Shown: positions 8,728-17,636 of the stretch, piece by piece
Layout: each line of letters starts with the position of its first letter
Position numbering within the stretch: position 1 is the first letter of the stretch
Origin: Catalimonadaceae bacterium JC749
GTDB taxonomy: Bacteria; Bacteroidota; Bacteroidia; Cytophagales; Cyclobacteriaceae
Direction: 5' to 3'
Assembly (NCBI GenBank): GCA_021730635.1
Contig: JAJNNC010000017.1
Coordinates: forward strand, 86,952-150,951
Length of the DNA: 64,000 nt
The notes under the pieces: generated by a model
The model's database searches: none
What the model saw: only the letters and a program-made list of their open reading frames with translations
What the model was told of the DNA's origin: nothing
Made by a program: the position numbers and the translations under genes

Positions 8728-8730
8728 AAA

Positions 8731-11700
8731 ATGTTGAAATATTATAAAATATTTCTGTTCGTTTTTCTAATTATCTTTTTTGCAGGAGGCTGTGAGTTTG
8801 AAGAAAAGAATTATATCAGACCCGTACCAATCGCCCTGGAAGCAGTAGACTTGAGTGCTACTGGGTTCACTGCTAAGTGGAAACCTATGTTAGGGGCTAA
8901 TAGTTACACTTTAGAGCTTGCTACTGATGATGTTTTTGAAGAAGGTATCGTTAATAGTTTTCCAAAGGTAATTAATGATACGCTATTCAACGTAGAAAAT
9001 TTGGAAGCAAGCCAAACCTACTATTACAGAGTAAAAGCTACAAGAGACAATGGTGATACCGAATATTCTAATGTTGTAAAAGCAACAACTGACGGCTTAG
9101 CTCCTCCTAAGGTACTCGATCCAGACCATGTTACACCTGTCAGTTTTACTGCGCAATGGCAACCTGTCCCTGAAGCTGAAAGTTACCTGCTTTATATCGC
9201 AACTGATATCGGCTTTGCTTCCATATTGGAAAAATACAATGGATTTGAAACAACAGATACAACATATGTTATCAATGATTTAACTGTAAATCAAAAGTAT
9301 TTTTATAAGGTGAAAGCAAAGCGAGGAAAAGCTACTTCTGATTTTTCCTCTACTATTTTTGCGCCTACCAGTGAGTTAGAAACACCTGTTATCCAGGAAG
9401 CTACAGAAATTAACTTAACCAGCTTTACGATCAATTGGGGAGAAGTGTCAGGCGCCACCTCTTATTTGGTATTTATCAGTACAGATCCGCTGGTAACAGA
9501 TACTTTATCAGGTTATGGTCCAAAAGAAGTAACGGCCTCATCCCTGATCGTGGTGGGGTTGAATGCCAATACTACTTATTATTACCGTATACAGGCTAAA
9601 AATAGCTTGACACCCTCTGGTAAATCTGAGATTGTTGCTACAAAAACTGGCCAGCTCAGTAATCCTGTTGCACAATCAGCTAGTGATGTTCAGATTAATA
9701 GTTTCCGGGCAAATTGGGATTCTGCAGAATTTGCCACCAGTTATACATTAGATGTAGCTCGTGATCCTAATTTTACAAATTTCTTGTCTGGCTACAGGAA
9801 CAGAGAAGTGGTCAATACTTCCGAAGTGGTTTCTAACCTGTTAAGAAATACTACCTATTATTACCGGGTGAGAGCCAAAGGGTTTGGTTCTTCTTCTGAT
9901 CCTTCCAATACCGTTGAAGTCATTACAACCTCTTTTGCTAGTCCTCTGGCACTCAATGCGATTGAAGTGCAGCCTACCAGCTTTAAGGCGGTCTGGCAAC
10001 CAGTTTCAAATGCTCACAGCTATCGTCTGGAAGTTGCGACAGACCCCAACTTTACATCTACACTTTCTAACTATAATAACGTGAGTGTTGACGATACAGT
10101 AAAGCTGGTCACAGGACTAACGATTAATAAAAACTATTTCTACAGAGTGAGAGCTATAAGGGATAGTATTTTGTCAGGTTACTCAAATATTATTAGTCAG
10201 ACAACTACAGACCTTTCTAAGCCTCAGATGCAGGCCGCTACTCATGTAACACTCACTAGCTTTCATGCCAACTGGCAACCTGTGTCGGGAGCTATAAGCT
10301 ATCTGATCGATGTAGCCAACGATCCGCTGTTTACAGATATCTTTGTAGATTATGACAATAAGGAGCTAACGGCTACTACCTTGACTGTTACTGGACTGGA
10401 CGCTAATAAAACTTACTATTACAGAGTCAGAGCAAAGAATAATGTGGCCATTTCAGAAAATTCTGAGGTGGGTTCCGCCAAAACTTCCGCCATTGATCCT
10501 CCTTTGGCTTCTGCTGCCAGTAGTGTGACCATGTCCAGCTTTCAGGCCAACTGGTCTGCCGTAACGAATGCTGATAGTTACTTGTTAGATGTAGCTGTCG
10601 ATCCTAATTTTCAAAGTTTGGTGCCAGGGTTTAATGCAAAGGAGATCTTTGATACGTTTGAGATAATTTCAGACCTGGAGCCGGCCACTACTTACTATTA
10701 CAGAATAAAAGCCAAAGGTCTTAATTCCACTTCTTCTTTTTCTAATGTAATTAACGCTACCACTGCTCAGCTGCCTCCACCAAATGTATTAAATGCCACC
10801 CATCATACCGTCTTTGAATTTACGGCTAACTGGGAGGAAGTCACAGGCGCTACCAGCTATTTATTGTATGTAGCAACAGACGCAGCATTTACCCAGGTGT
10901 TACCCAATTACAATGGGAAAGAGGTGGTGGGTAGTACAGCGACTGTATCGGATTTAGAACCGCATAACACCTACTATTATCGCTTGAGAAGTAGAAGACT
11001 TTCTAAAGTTTCAGATTATTCAAATGTTAGAGCAGTGAATGCCAGCATTGCGTCTGGCTGTAGAATTTCTGAGATAGAAATTTCAGGTGTGGAAAGAGAA
11101 GTGTTTACCTATGATGATGAGGATGACCTGGTAGAGAAAATAGAATTATTTGATATAGCAGGCCCCACCACCTTGATGCAGGATTTCTCTATGACCTACA
11201 ATGGGTCTGGACAAATACTAACAGCCACCAGGAGAGAATGGAATGGAGTTGTGATGGAAACTACCGAAAATTGGAGTTTTGATTATACAAGCGGCCGGCT
11301 GTCCGGCATTGCTAAAACGGATGCCACCAATGGAAATCCCTTATCTTATTTACAATTCCAGTATAATGATGAGGGAATGGTGTCTGAATTATTATTTTAT
11401 ACGGATGCTACCCAAGTAACACTTATTGACAAAGAGACATATCTGTACAATACAAAGGGGCAGGTAACCAGCGTAGAAGATAAGGATGGCAATGAGATTA
11501 AAAAGTTTATGTATAACAATGCGTTTAATGCAGAAGCTCTCTTCCATCCTGATATTGCCTTGATGTTACATAATGCGACTGGTGGCACTAATCAGCCCAT
11601 TATTCATATCCATGATCTAACTTATTATCAATATTATGATAGCGGTACCAGTGCCTGGAAAAACTTTTCTTATGTATATGATTACAATGAGAAGGGAGTG

Positions 11701-11769
11701 CCGGTTAAAATTTATGCCAATAATGGTATTCCAGATATTATCTATGAGTATGAAGATTGTGATTTTTAA
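8731..11769 (+). CDS. Lipoprotein with eight fibronectin type III repeats and YD-like tail
   Basis: A 1012-residue surface lipoprotein: signal peptide with lipobox AGGC (Cys21), then eight tandem FN3-like domains of about 92 residues (residues 30 to about 770). Each has the pattern TSFxAxW...A.SYxLxVAxDP.F...LxxxTTYYYRVRAK. From about residue 775 (SGCRISEIEISG) the chain changes to four or five YD/RHS-like strands: FTYDDEDDLVEKIELF, YNGSGQILTATRREW, YNDEGMVSELLFY, YNTKGQVTSVEDKDG and YNEKGVPVKIYANNG. The tail is far shorter than a true RHS cage, so it is not a toxin shell. The gene is 22 bases before a TonB-dependent receptor, so the pair may act like a surface lipoprotein/receptor unit. The ligand is unknown. 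Confidence 0.85.
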   Translation: MLKYYKIFLFVFLIIFFAGGCEFEEKNYIRPVPIALEAVDLSATGFTAKWKPMLGANSYTLELATDDVFEEGIVNSFPKVINDTLFNVENLEASQTYYYRVKATRDNGDTEYSNVVKATTDGLAPPKVLDPDHVTPVSFTAQWQPVPEAESYLLYIATDIGFASILEKYNGFETTDTTYVINDLTVNQKYFYKVKAKRGKATSDFSSTIFAPTSELETPVIQEATEINLTSFTINWGEVSGATSYLVFISTDPLVTDTLSGYGPKEVTASSLIVVGLNANTTYYYRIQAKNSLTPSGKSEIVATKTGQLSNPVAQSASDVQINSFRANWDSAEFATSYTLDVARDPNFTNFLSGYRNREVVNTSEVVSNLLRNTTYYYRVRAKGFGSSSDPSNTVEVITTSFASPLALNAIEVQPTSFKAVWQPVSNAHSYRLEVATDPNFTSTLSNYNNVSVDDTVKLVTGLTINKNYFYRVRAIRDSILSGYSNIISQTTTDLSKPQMQAATHVTLTSFHANWQPVSGAISYLIDVANDPLFTDIFVDYDNKELTATTLTVTGLDANKTYYYRVRAKNNVAISENSEVGSAKTSAIDPPLASAASSVTMSSFQANWSAVTNADSYLLDVAVDPNFQSLVPGFNAKEIFDTFEIISDLEPATTYYYRIKAKGLNSTSSFSNVINATTAQLPPPNVLNATHHTVFEFTANWEEVTGATSYLLYVATDAAFTQVLPNYNGKEVVGSTATVSDLEPHNTYYYRLRSRRLSKVSDYSNVRAVNASIASGCRISEIEISGVEREVFTYDDEDDLVEKIELFDIAGPTTLMQDFSMTYNGSGQILTATRREWNGVVMETTENWSFDYTSGRLSGIAKTDATNGNPLSYLQFQYNDEGMVSELLFYTDATQVTLIDKETYLYNTKGQVTSVEDKDGNEIKKFMYNNAFNAEALFHPDIALMLHNATGGTNQPIIHIHDLTYYQYYDSGTSAWKNFSYVYDYNEKGVPVKIYANNGIPDIIYEYEDCDF

Positions 11770-11791
11770 TGGCAGGATAGGCTAAAATAAT

Positions 11792-13864
11792 ATGCAACGA
11801 ATTTATTGTTTCAGTTTCATTTCATTATTATTTATTCAAAATGCCCTGGCTCAGGTAGATAGCGCTCATATCGATAAACCTTATTTGCTTTCTGTAGAAG
11901 AGGATGTTCTGCCAATGGAAGTTCAAAACACCGAAGAGCGTGAAGTGTTTGCCGCTTCCAGAAATCTGGAAAAAGTATTTGAAACCGCCATTGCCACATC
12001 CATCATTACAGCTGATGAAATCAAACAAGCCGGTGCTACCAATTTGCCTGAGTCGCTAAGATTAATACCTGATTTGGTAGTGCGCCAAAAGTCAAACGGA
12101 TATTATAGCGTACACATCAGAAGTGATGTGTCCTTTTCTCTGGATGACCAAAGTCCTAATTTTGATAATACGACAGTATTGCTAACTATCAATGGAATTC
12201 CCTTTAACAATTTTTATCAGGGAAGTATATATTGGGAGACCGTTCCTGTAGATTTACACGATATTAAAAGAATTGAAGTTATTAAAACCCCTCATACTGT
12301 TTTTTATGGTACCGGGGCCGCTACAGGTGTCATAAATATTGTCACTAAAGTAGTAAGTAACAATCGTTTGAAGGCTCATACTAATTTTCAGGGTGGCACC
12401 TATAATACCTATGTTCACCGTGGAGATGCTGGTTTTGCAGTTTCTGAAAAGCTACAATTTAGGATTTCAGGTTACTACCATTCCAGGGCCAGATTTATGG
12501 ACCCTTACTACGTTTTCGATCAGCAAAAGTACATAAAAAGCGATTCCTTGCTTTTTTATCATGCCAGGATTGAGAAAACCAATCTTTATCCCGAAAGAGC
12601 ATTACAAAGTTCAGGACTCAATGCTTATGCCTTTTGGAAGATAAATTCCCAGGCCGATGTTGAAATTTTCGCTTACACTCAAAATTCCAGTATACAGAGT
12701 GCTTCCTTAAAAACAGGAAATCTGGCATTTAACAACAGAACCTCGAAAACAAATTCGATAAATATCAAATCAAAGATCTATCGTCTTCATGCTAATTTTT
12801 CTTACCAGTCGGGGCTACAGAATCTGGCGGTAGGATACACTGGGTATGAAATGGAAATTGGCAATATATTTTCATCGCTTGATTATCACCATTACGGCAA
12901 ATTTTATCGCCTGAAAGCAGGCACTAGCTACCTCAGAAATGCAGCTCATAATTTGTTTATCCCTAACTCTGTAGCGGAAATCAGGCAGATAACTTCTAAT
13001 CCATATGTGAATCATGCGGTGCTGGGCAGAAATTTTGTGACTGATTTCGGGCTTTACCTGTCTCAAAACTTCTATTTCTTCAGAAACACCCTGAAGCTGA
13101 CTGGGACGGGAAGAATGGATTATCTAAATACAACCCAACAGTTACACTCTTCTTATCAAATAGCCTCTTCTTTGAAAATAGGAGGTAAGAACATGGTAAG
13201 AATGGCACTTTCCAAAGGGCTTCAGGGAACTTATGTGATGGATTATTTTAGCTTAGAAGATTCTCTGGAGCAAACATATGTCACGTATAAGGATGTAAAT
13301 CCAATCACGGTGGAAAATTTTGAACTTGGTTATAGAACCAGGCCCTTAAGAGAACTATTTGTTGATTTTACCTTATTTCACAGCAAAACCTACAATTTTT
13401 TGCAACATAGTTCTGCCAATGATAATAATGAAATAATGAATAGCAACACTTCCGCCAGTCTGACAGGGATTACGATTGATACTGATTTTGCTTTTAATAA
13501 ATTAACCTTTAAAACCTTTGTAACGCTCCAGAGTGCACATTATCAAGCGGCAGATAGCCGGGAAAAAGAAAACTTTACGCCAAGTTATGTTGGGGGGATA
13601 GCCTGCAGCTATAGTATGTTTTTAAATAAACTGAAAATTAACACCAATTTATACTTTTATGATCATTCCAGCTTTCTGAATCAGTATTATACATATGCCG
13701 TTGCTGGTAAAACCATTACTAACTTAAAAATTTCCTACAACTTCTGGGGTGAACATACTATCTATTTTAACGGAAGGAATATACTGAATAATAAAAGCAT
13801 TGAATATCCTTATGCGGACGAAATTACACGCTTATATCTGGTAGGAATTGACCTAACTTTCTGA
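11792..13864 (+). CDS. TonB-dependent receptor with plug domain
   Basis: A 690-residue outer-membrane barrel, colicin-I-receptor/BtuB-like. After a signal peptide (ending FIQNALAQ) the plug domain spans about residues 60-190: SIITADEIKQAGATNLPESL, VLLTINGIPFNNF, then IKRIEVIKTPHTVFYGTGAATGVINIVTK. The rest is a barrel ending in YLVGIDLTF with a terminal Phe. The carboxypeptidase-regulatory N-terminal domain common in SusC-type receptors is absent, so this is not a SusC. The clear TonB box cannot be placed. It lies between the FN3 lipoprotein and the TPR/SpoIIE phosphatase and probably shares their transcript. The substrate is unknown. Confidence 0.88.
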   Translation: MQRIYCFSFISLLFIQNALAQVDSAHIDKPYLLSVEEDVLPMEVQNTEEREVFAASRNLEKVFETAIATSIITADEIKQAGATNLPESLRLIPDLVVRQKSNGYYSVHIRSDVSFSLDDQSPNFDNTTVLLTINGIPFNNFYQGSIYWETVPVDLHDIKRIEVIKTPHTVFYGTGAATGVINIVTKVVSNNRLKAHTNFQGGTYNTYVHRGDAGFAVSEKLQFRISGYYHSRARFMDPYYVFDQQKYIKSDSLLFYHARIEKTNLYPERALQSSGLNAYAFWKINSQADVEIFAYTQNSSIQSASLKTGNLAFNNRTSKTNSINIKSKIYRLHANFSYQSGLQNLAVGYTGYEMEIGNIFSSLDYHHYGKFYRLKAGTSYLRNAAHNLFIPNSVAEIRQITSNPYVNHAVLGRNFVTDFGLYLSQNFYFFRNTLKLTGTGRMDYLNTTQQLHSSYQIASSLKIGGKNMVRMALSKGLQGTYVMDYFSLEDSLEQTYVTYKDVNPITVENFELGYRTRPLRELFVDFTLFHSKTYNFLQHSSANDNNEIMNSNTSASLTGITIDTDFAFNKLTFKTFVTLQSAHYQAADSREKENFTPSYVGGIACSYSMFLNKLKINTNLYFYDHSSFLNQYYTYAVAGKTITNLKISYNFWGEHTIYFNGRNILNNKSIEYPYADEITRLYLVGIDLTF

Positions 13865-13908
13865 ATACGTTGACCATTCAAAATTTATACACCGTCAGTT
13901 TCATCTAT

Positions 13909-16539
13909 ATGGGCCGTAAGGTGACGCTACTTGGCAGCTTTATCCTGGTATTCTGCATTGGAGCAGTCTGCCTGCCTGTTTTGATGTTTGGCCAGAATTT
14001 GTCATCAGCAGGAAAGGCACAAAAAGAAACTTATATAGAAATAGTTAATTCACACTTACAAAAGGCAAGCAGCTATCACCAGGGCTTACAATTAGAAGAA
14101 GCTTTGGCCCAGGCACAAGAGGCTCTCAAAATATCTCAAAATAATAATTATTTAACCGGTAAGGCACAAAGTCTCAGTCTGCTTGGAAAAATTAGCGAAG
14201 ACACCGGAGAGATCTCAGAAAGTTTGAGATTTCATTTATGGGCTATTCAGACCTTAGAGTTGATCAATGATCAGCAGAAGATAGCCCAGGAGTATAAAGA
14301 AATTGGCTATTTGTACTTAAATATGAAAGCTTACAAAAAAGCCAAAGAGTATTTATTGTTGTATCAAACAACCACAGAGAAAACAGGAATCAGAATCGAT
14401 GAGCAAATCAGTTTCTGGAGAGATATTGCTTTTATCCATCTGCAGTTAAAGGAATATACAGAAGCCGGAAAATATTATGTGATGTTATTAGCGGATCAAA
14501 TCAATCAAAAGGATACGGTTGCCCAAGAAAGAACGTTACGCACTTTGGCTTTCATCAGTAAAAGTGCTAATCGACTTGAGGAAGCCATAAGGTATCATCA
14601 GAGGCTACTGGAAATCTATCGATCGCAGGATAATATCATTAAGCTCACTAATACATATAATGACCTTGGTTTCTTATACAAGAAAAAAAATGATCTTAAA
14701 ACATCGATAGAATATTTCAATAATGGCATTAGTATTAGTCAGGAGCACACAGAAGTATTAGATGACGATTCACAAGTTGCTTTATTTTCTAACATAGGTA
14801 TAGCCTATACAAACTTATCCCTTTTTGCTCGCGCCAAAGAGTATTATTTGCATGCTCTTCGGATTCGGGAAAAACAAGAGAATCCGGAGGGAGAGGCTTA
14901 TATTTATAATCAATTAGCCTCCAATTATTTTGTGAGCGGAAAAAACGCTTTAGCCTTAAAGTCGGTGATGAGTGCCATTGACATTGGTGTTACCTATGAT
15001 GCCAAAGAAGTTTTGGCTACCAGTTATAAAATATTATCTCTGATCTACGAATCTGATAACAATCTGGGCAAGGCACAACTCTACGAGAAAAAGTATAGAG
15101 AGATTATGGAGCACATTGAGGAGAAAGATGCCCTGACATTTGAAGAGATGCTGCATCGACAAAACGAGCTTGAAAGAAAAGAAGATGACATAAAAGTACA
15201 GCTCCGTGAGCAAGAGCAAAGTACCCTTGAGGCAGAGAGGAGAGAAAATGAACTAATTCTGAAAGAAAAAGAACTTGCCATTCTTAAAAGAGATCAGGAG
15301 TTGCAGGCCATTGCCTTACAAAATCAACAGTTGGAGAAAGTCAAAGCGGAGCAGGCATTGGTTCTAGCCAGGCAGCAGTTACAGGCAGAAAAAAAAGAAA
15401 CAGAATTAAGGGAGCTGGAAAAGCAAAAGCAGCTTCAAGATTTAAAACTTAAGCAACAAATGCTTGAAAAAGAACAGCAGGAAAAAGCCATCGCCTTGCT
15501 AGAAGCAGACCAGAAATTGAAAGAGCAGAAATTACAGGAGGAAGCTAGTATAAGGAATTATGGATACGGCATCATTGCTTTGTTTATTTTCATCTTATTA
15601 GTGGTTCTATTGAGCTTTATCCAAAAAAGAAATGACAATAAGAAGTTACAACACCAACAGGTAGAAATAAAGAAAAAAAACGAGCAACTTCTACTTAGTG
15701 AGCAGGAACTGCGGAAAAATATGGATGAGCTTAAAGATGCGCAAATAACTTTAGCAGAACAAAAAGAACAGCTTGAATTAGAGTACAGAAAAACCCAGGA
15801 AAGTATAGAGTATGCTAAAAGAATTCAATTCTCAATTCTTCCAACTGATACGCAAAGGGTTAGCCTGATCCCAGACAGCTTCATTCTGTACAAACCAAAA
15901 GACATAGTATCAGGAGATTTTTATTGGATTTCCAAAAATGAGGAAAAGATTATAGTCTCTGTGGTGGATTGCACCGGACATGGCGTGCCAGGAGCTTTGG
16001 TTTCTTTGATCGGTAACAACGTGTTGAATGAAGCTATTAATGAGCAACAATTGTTAAATCCGGTTGAAATATTGCATTATTTGGACAAAAAGGTGCATCA
16101 AAAATTGAGACAGGATGAGGGTCAGATTAAAGATGGAATGGATTTGGGTATATGTACACTGGAGCCTATAGGATCCACTTTAGTAAAATTGGTATATAGT
16201 GGTGCTAAAAATACCATGTTTATTGTGACTAAGGGTAAATTGTTTACTCTAAAAGGAGATAGAAAATCTATTGGTGGAGATAAAAATAATGTTCAATTCT
16301 CTTCCCAGGAAATGGTGCTGGATAGGGGAGATGTTATTTATCTTACCACAGATGGTTTTATTGATCAAGCTAATCCGCTGAGAGAACGTTTCGGTACAAA
16401 AAAGCTCAAAATGCTTATTGAGAAAGTGCACCCGTTCACTATGGCTGATCAAAAAGTGATTTTTGAAAATGCATTAGCGGAACATCAACAGGCCACAGAA
16501 CAAAGAGATGATATCAATTTTATTGGTATAAGGATATGA
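13909..16539 (+). CDS. TPR-repeat transmembrane SpoIIE/PP2C phosphatase (SiaA-like role)
   Basis: A protein of about 876 residues from the ATG at 13909. A TTG at 13870 is possible but would put 13 polar residues before the signal/anchor. Order: N-terminal hydrophobic segment (LLGSFILVFCIGAVCLPVLMF), periplasmic TPR array (about residues 35-410), long charged coiled coil (about 410-545), membrane helix (YGIIALFIFILLVVLLSFI), second coiled coil, and a cytoplasmic PP2C/SpoIIE domain (about 645-876). The metal-binding Asp motifs are intact: DIVSGDFYW, VDCTGHGVPGA, KDGMDLGI, TTDGFIDQ and QRDDINFIGI. It should dephosphorylate the SiaC-like protein encoded two genes downstream. By analogy with SiaA the external domain senses an envelope signal. 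Confidence 0.9.
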   Translation: MGRKVTLLGSFILVFCIGAVCLPVLMFGQNLSSAGKAQKETYIEIVNSHLQKASSYHQGLQLEEALAQAQEALKISQNNNYLTGKAQSLSLLGKISEDTGEISESLRFHLWAIQTLELINDQQKIAQEYKEIGYLYLNMKAYKKAKEYLLLYQTTTEKTGIRIDEQISFWRDIAFIHLQLKEYTEAGKYYVMLLADQINQKDTVAQERTLRTLAFISKSANRLEEAIRYHQRLLEIYRSQDNIIKLTNTYNDLGFLYKKKNDLKTSIEYFNNGISISQEHTEVLDDDSQVALFSNIGIAYTNLSLFARAKEYYLHALRIREKQENPEGEAYIYNQLASNYFVSGKNALALKSVMSAIDIGVTYDAKEVLATSYKILSLIYESDNNLGKAQLYEKKYREIMEHIEEKDALTFEEMLHRQNELERKEDDIKVQLREQEQSTLEAERRENELILKEKELAILKRDQELQAIALQNQQLEKVKAEQALVLARQQLQAEKKETELRELEKQKQLQDLKLKQQMLEKEQQEKAIALLEADQKLKEQKLQEEASIRNYGYGIIALFIFILLVVLLSFIQKRNDNKKLQHQQVEIKKKNEQLLLSEQELRKNMDELKDAQITLAEQKEQLELEYRKTQESIEYAKRIQFSILPTDTQRVSLIPDSFILYKPKDIVSGDFYWISKNEEKIIVSVVDCTGHGVPGALVSLIGNNVLNEAINEQQLLNPVEILHYLDKKVHQKLRQDEGQIKDGMDLGICTLEPIGSTLVKLVYSGAKNTMFIVTKGKLFTLKGDRKSIGGDKNNVQFSSQEMVLDRGDVIYLTTDGFIDQANPLRERFGTKKLKMLIEKVHPFTMADQKVIFENALAEHQQATEQRDDINFIGIRI

Positions 16540-16558
16540 TTCTTTAATATAAATAATC

Positions 16559-17101
16559 ATGCTTTCAAGAGAGAATATGTTAGATCGTTTAGTTATTATT
16601 CAAGATAAGAGAATTCTTATTTCTTATAAGGGGCCTGTTACGCCAGTAATTATGGCTGAGATTAGCCGGGACATTCAAGATAAACTGGCCGAAAACCCAA
16701 AAGCAAGCCGAAAGGTTTTCTCTGTATTTATTGAGTTAGCACAAAATATCCTTTACTACTCCGTTGAGAAAATTCAATATGCGGGAAGATTAGATAGTGT
16801 AGGAATGTTACAAATCATAGAGATGGACGATTATTTTGTTTTTTTGTGCGGGAACACCGTCATGAAAAAAGATGTGGCACAATTGGTTAACAATTGTAAA
16901 ACCATCAATTCCTTAAACAGAGAGGAGCTTCGTAAGCTCAAGCGTTATCAGCGAAAACAACCTCAAAGCGAAACCAGTAAAGGAGCGGGTATCGGATTGG
17001 TGCAAGTAGCTATACTCTCTGATAATCCCTTGGAAATCCAGATACATGAAGTAGATGACGATCAATCATTCTTTACATTGTCAGTTAATATTAATAAGTG
17101 A
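16559..17101 (+). CDS. SiaB family protein kinase
   Basis: A 180-residue GHKL-fold kinase of the SiaB type. The N box is VFIELAQNILYYS (near residue 57-69) and the glycine-rich lid is KGAGIGLVQVAIL (near residue 141). A long basic stretch (REELRKLKRYQRKQPQSE) lies between them. In Pseudomonas the SiaB kinase phosphorylates SiaC and the SiaA phosphatase reverses this. All three partners are present here in consecutive genes. The start at 16559 is 19 bases after the phosphatase stop; an internal ATG at 16577 is also possible. The next gene begins 4 bases after the stop at 17101. Confidence 0.88.
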   Translation: MLSRENMLDRLVIIQDKRILISYKGPVTPVIMAEISRDIQDKLAENPKASRKVFSVFIELAQNILYYSVEKIQYAGRLDSVGMLQIIEMDDYFVFLCGNTVMKKDVAQLVNNCKTINSLNREELRKLKRYQRKQPQSETSKGAGIGLVQVAILSDNPLEIQIHEVDDDQSFFTLSVNINK

Positions 17102-17105
17102 AATT

Positions 17106-17504
17106 ATGGAAACAACTAACTTGAATGATTTAGAAATTACAGGTGAAAAAGGCACTTATTTTATTCCTTATGTACGTTTCAACGCGGAAACTGGGAAATG
17201 TTTATTAGAAGGAGAGTCTTATCTGGAGAATACCTGGGAATTTTACAACCAATTAAAGGCTTGGTTACAGAGCTATTCTGCCACCAATAAGCCGATCTTC
17301 CTTGATTTTAAACTTACATATTTTAACACCAGTTCCTCTAAAGGCATTTTTGAGCTATTGATGTTTTTAAAAGAATATGAAAATAATGGAGGAAAAGTAA
17401 TGATTAACTGGTATTACCCTGAATATGACGAAGATCTGTTGGAGGAAGCAGAAGATTTCATAGAAGATACCCAACTGGCCATTAGATTGATACCTTACAA
17501 ATAA
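17106..17504 (+). CDS. SiaC family regulatory phosphoprotein (DUF1987)
   Basis: A 132-residue single-domain protein (DUF1987), the switch component of Sia-type partner switching. The N-terminal half has the typical TYFIPYVRFNAETGKCLLEG segment. The conserved phospho-acceptor loop is visible as YFNTSSSKGIFELL, with Thr75/Ser76-78 as candidate sites. It is followed by the YPEYDEDLLEEAEDF acidic segment. The ATG at 17106 is chosen because earlier codons overlap the kinase gene and add a non-conserved tail. In Pseudomonas, unphosphorylated SiaC activates the diguanylate cyclase SiaD. No GGDEF gene is in this window, so the output here is unknown. Confidence 0.9.
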   Translation: METTNLNDLEITGEKGTYFIPYVRFNAETGKCLLEGESYLENTWEFYNQLKAWLQSYSATNKPIFLDFKLTYFNTSSSKGIFELLMFLKEYENNGGKVMINWYYPEYDEDLLEEAEDFIEDTQLAIRLIPYK

Positions 17505-17636
17505 TCAGCTTCACTTAGAAATGAGCTATATCCCTCAAAATACGGTCATTTATTTTTAACTAAATATTAAGGGATGAAAAAGTTGTTTAAACTTCCAAAT
17601 CCAGGTTATTTGCATAGCTAATAAAAGGCTGATAGT

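Noticed and set aside
8731..11040. Regular repeats that might suggest a CRISPR or DNA-level satellite
   Set aside because: They are about 276-base coding repeats of FN3 protein domains with diverged DNA; no CRISPR array is present in the window.
11100..11769. YD-like strands as a possible RHS toxin
   Set aside because: Only four or five strands, no RHS core or DPxG cleavage site, and no toxin or immunity gene follows.
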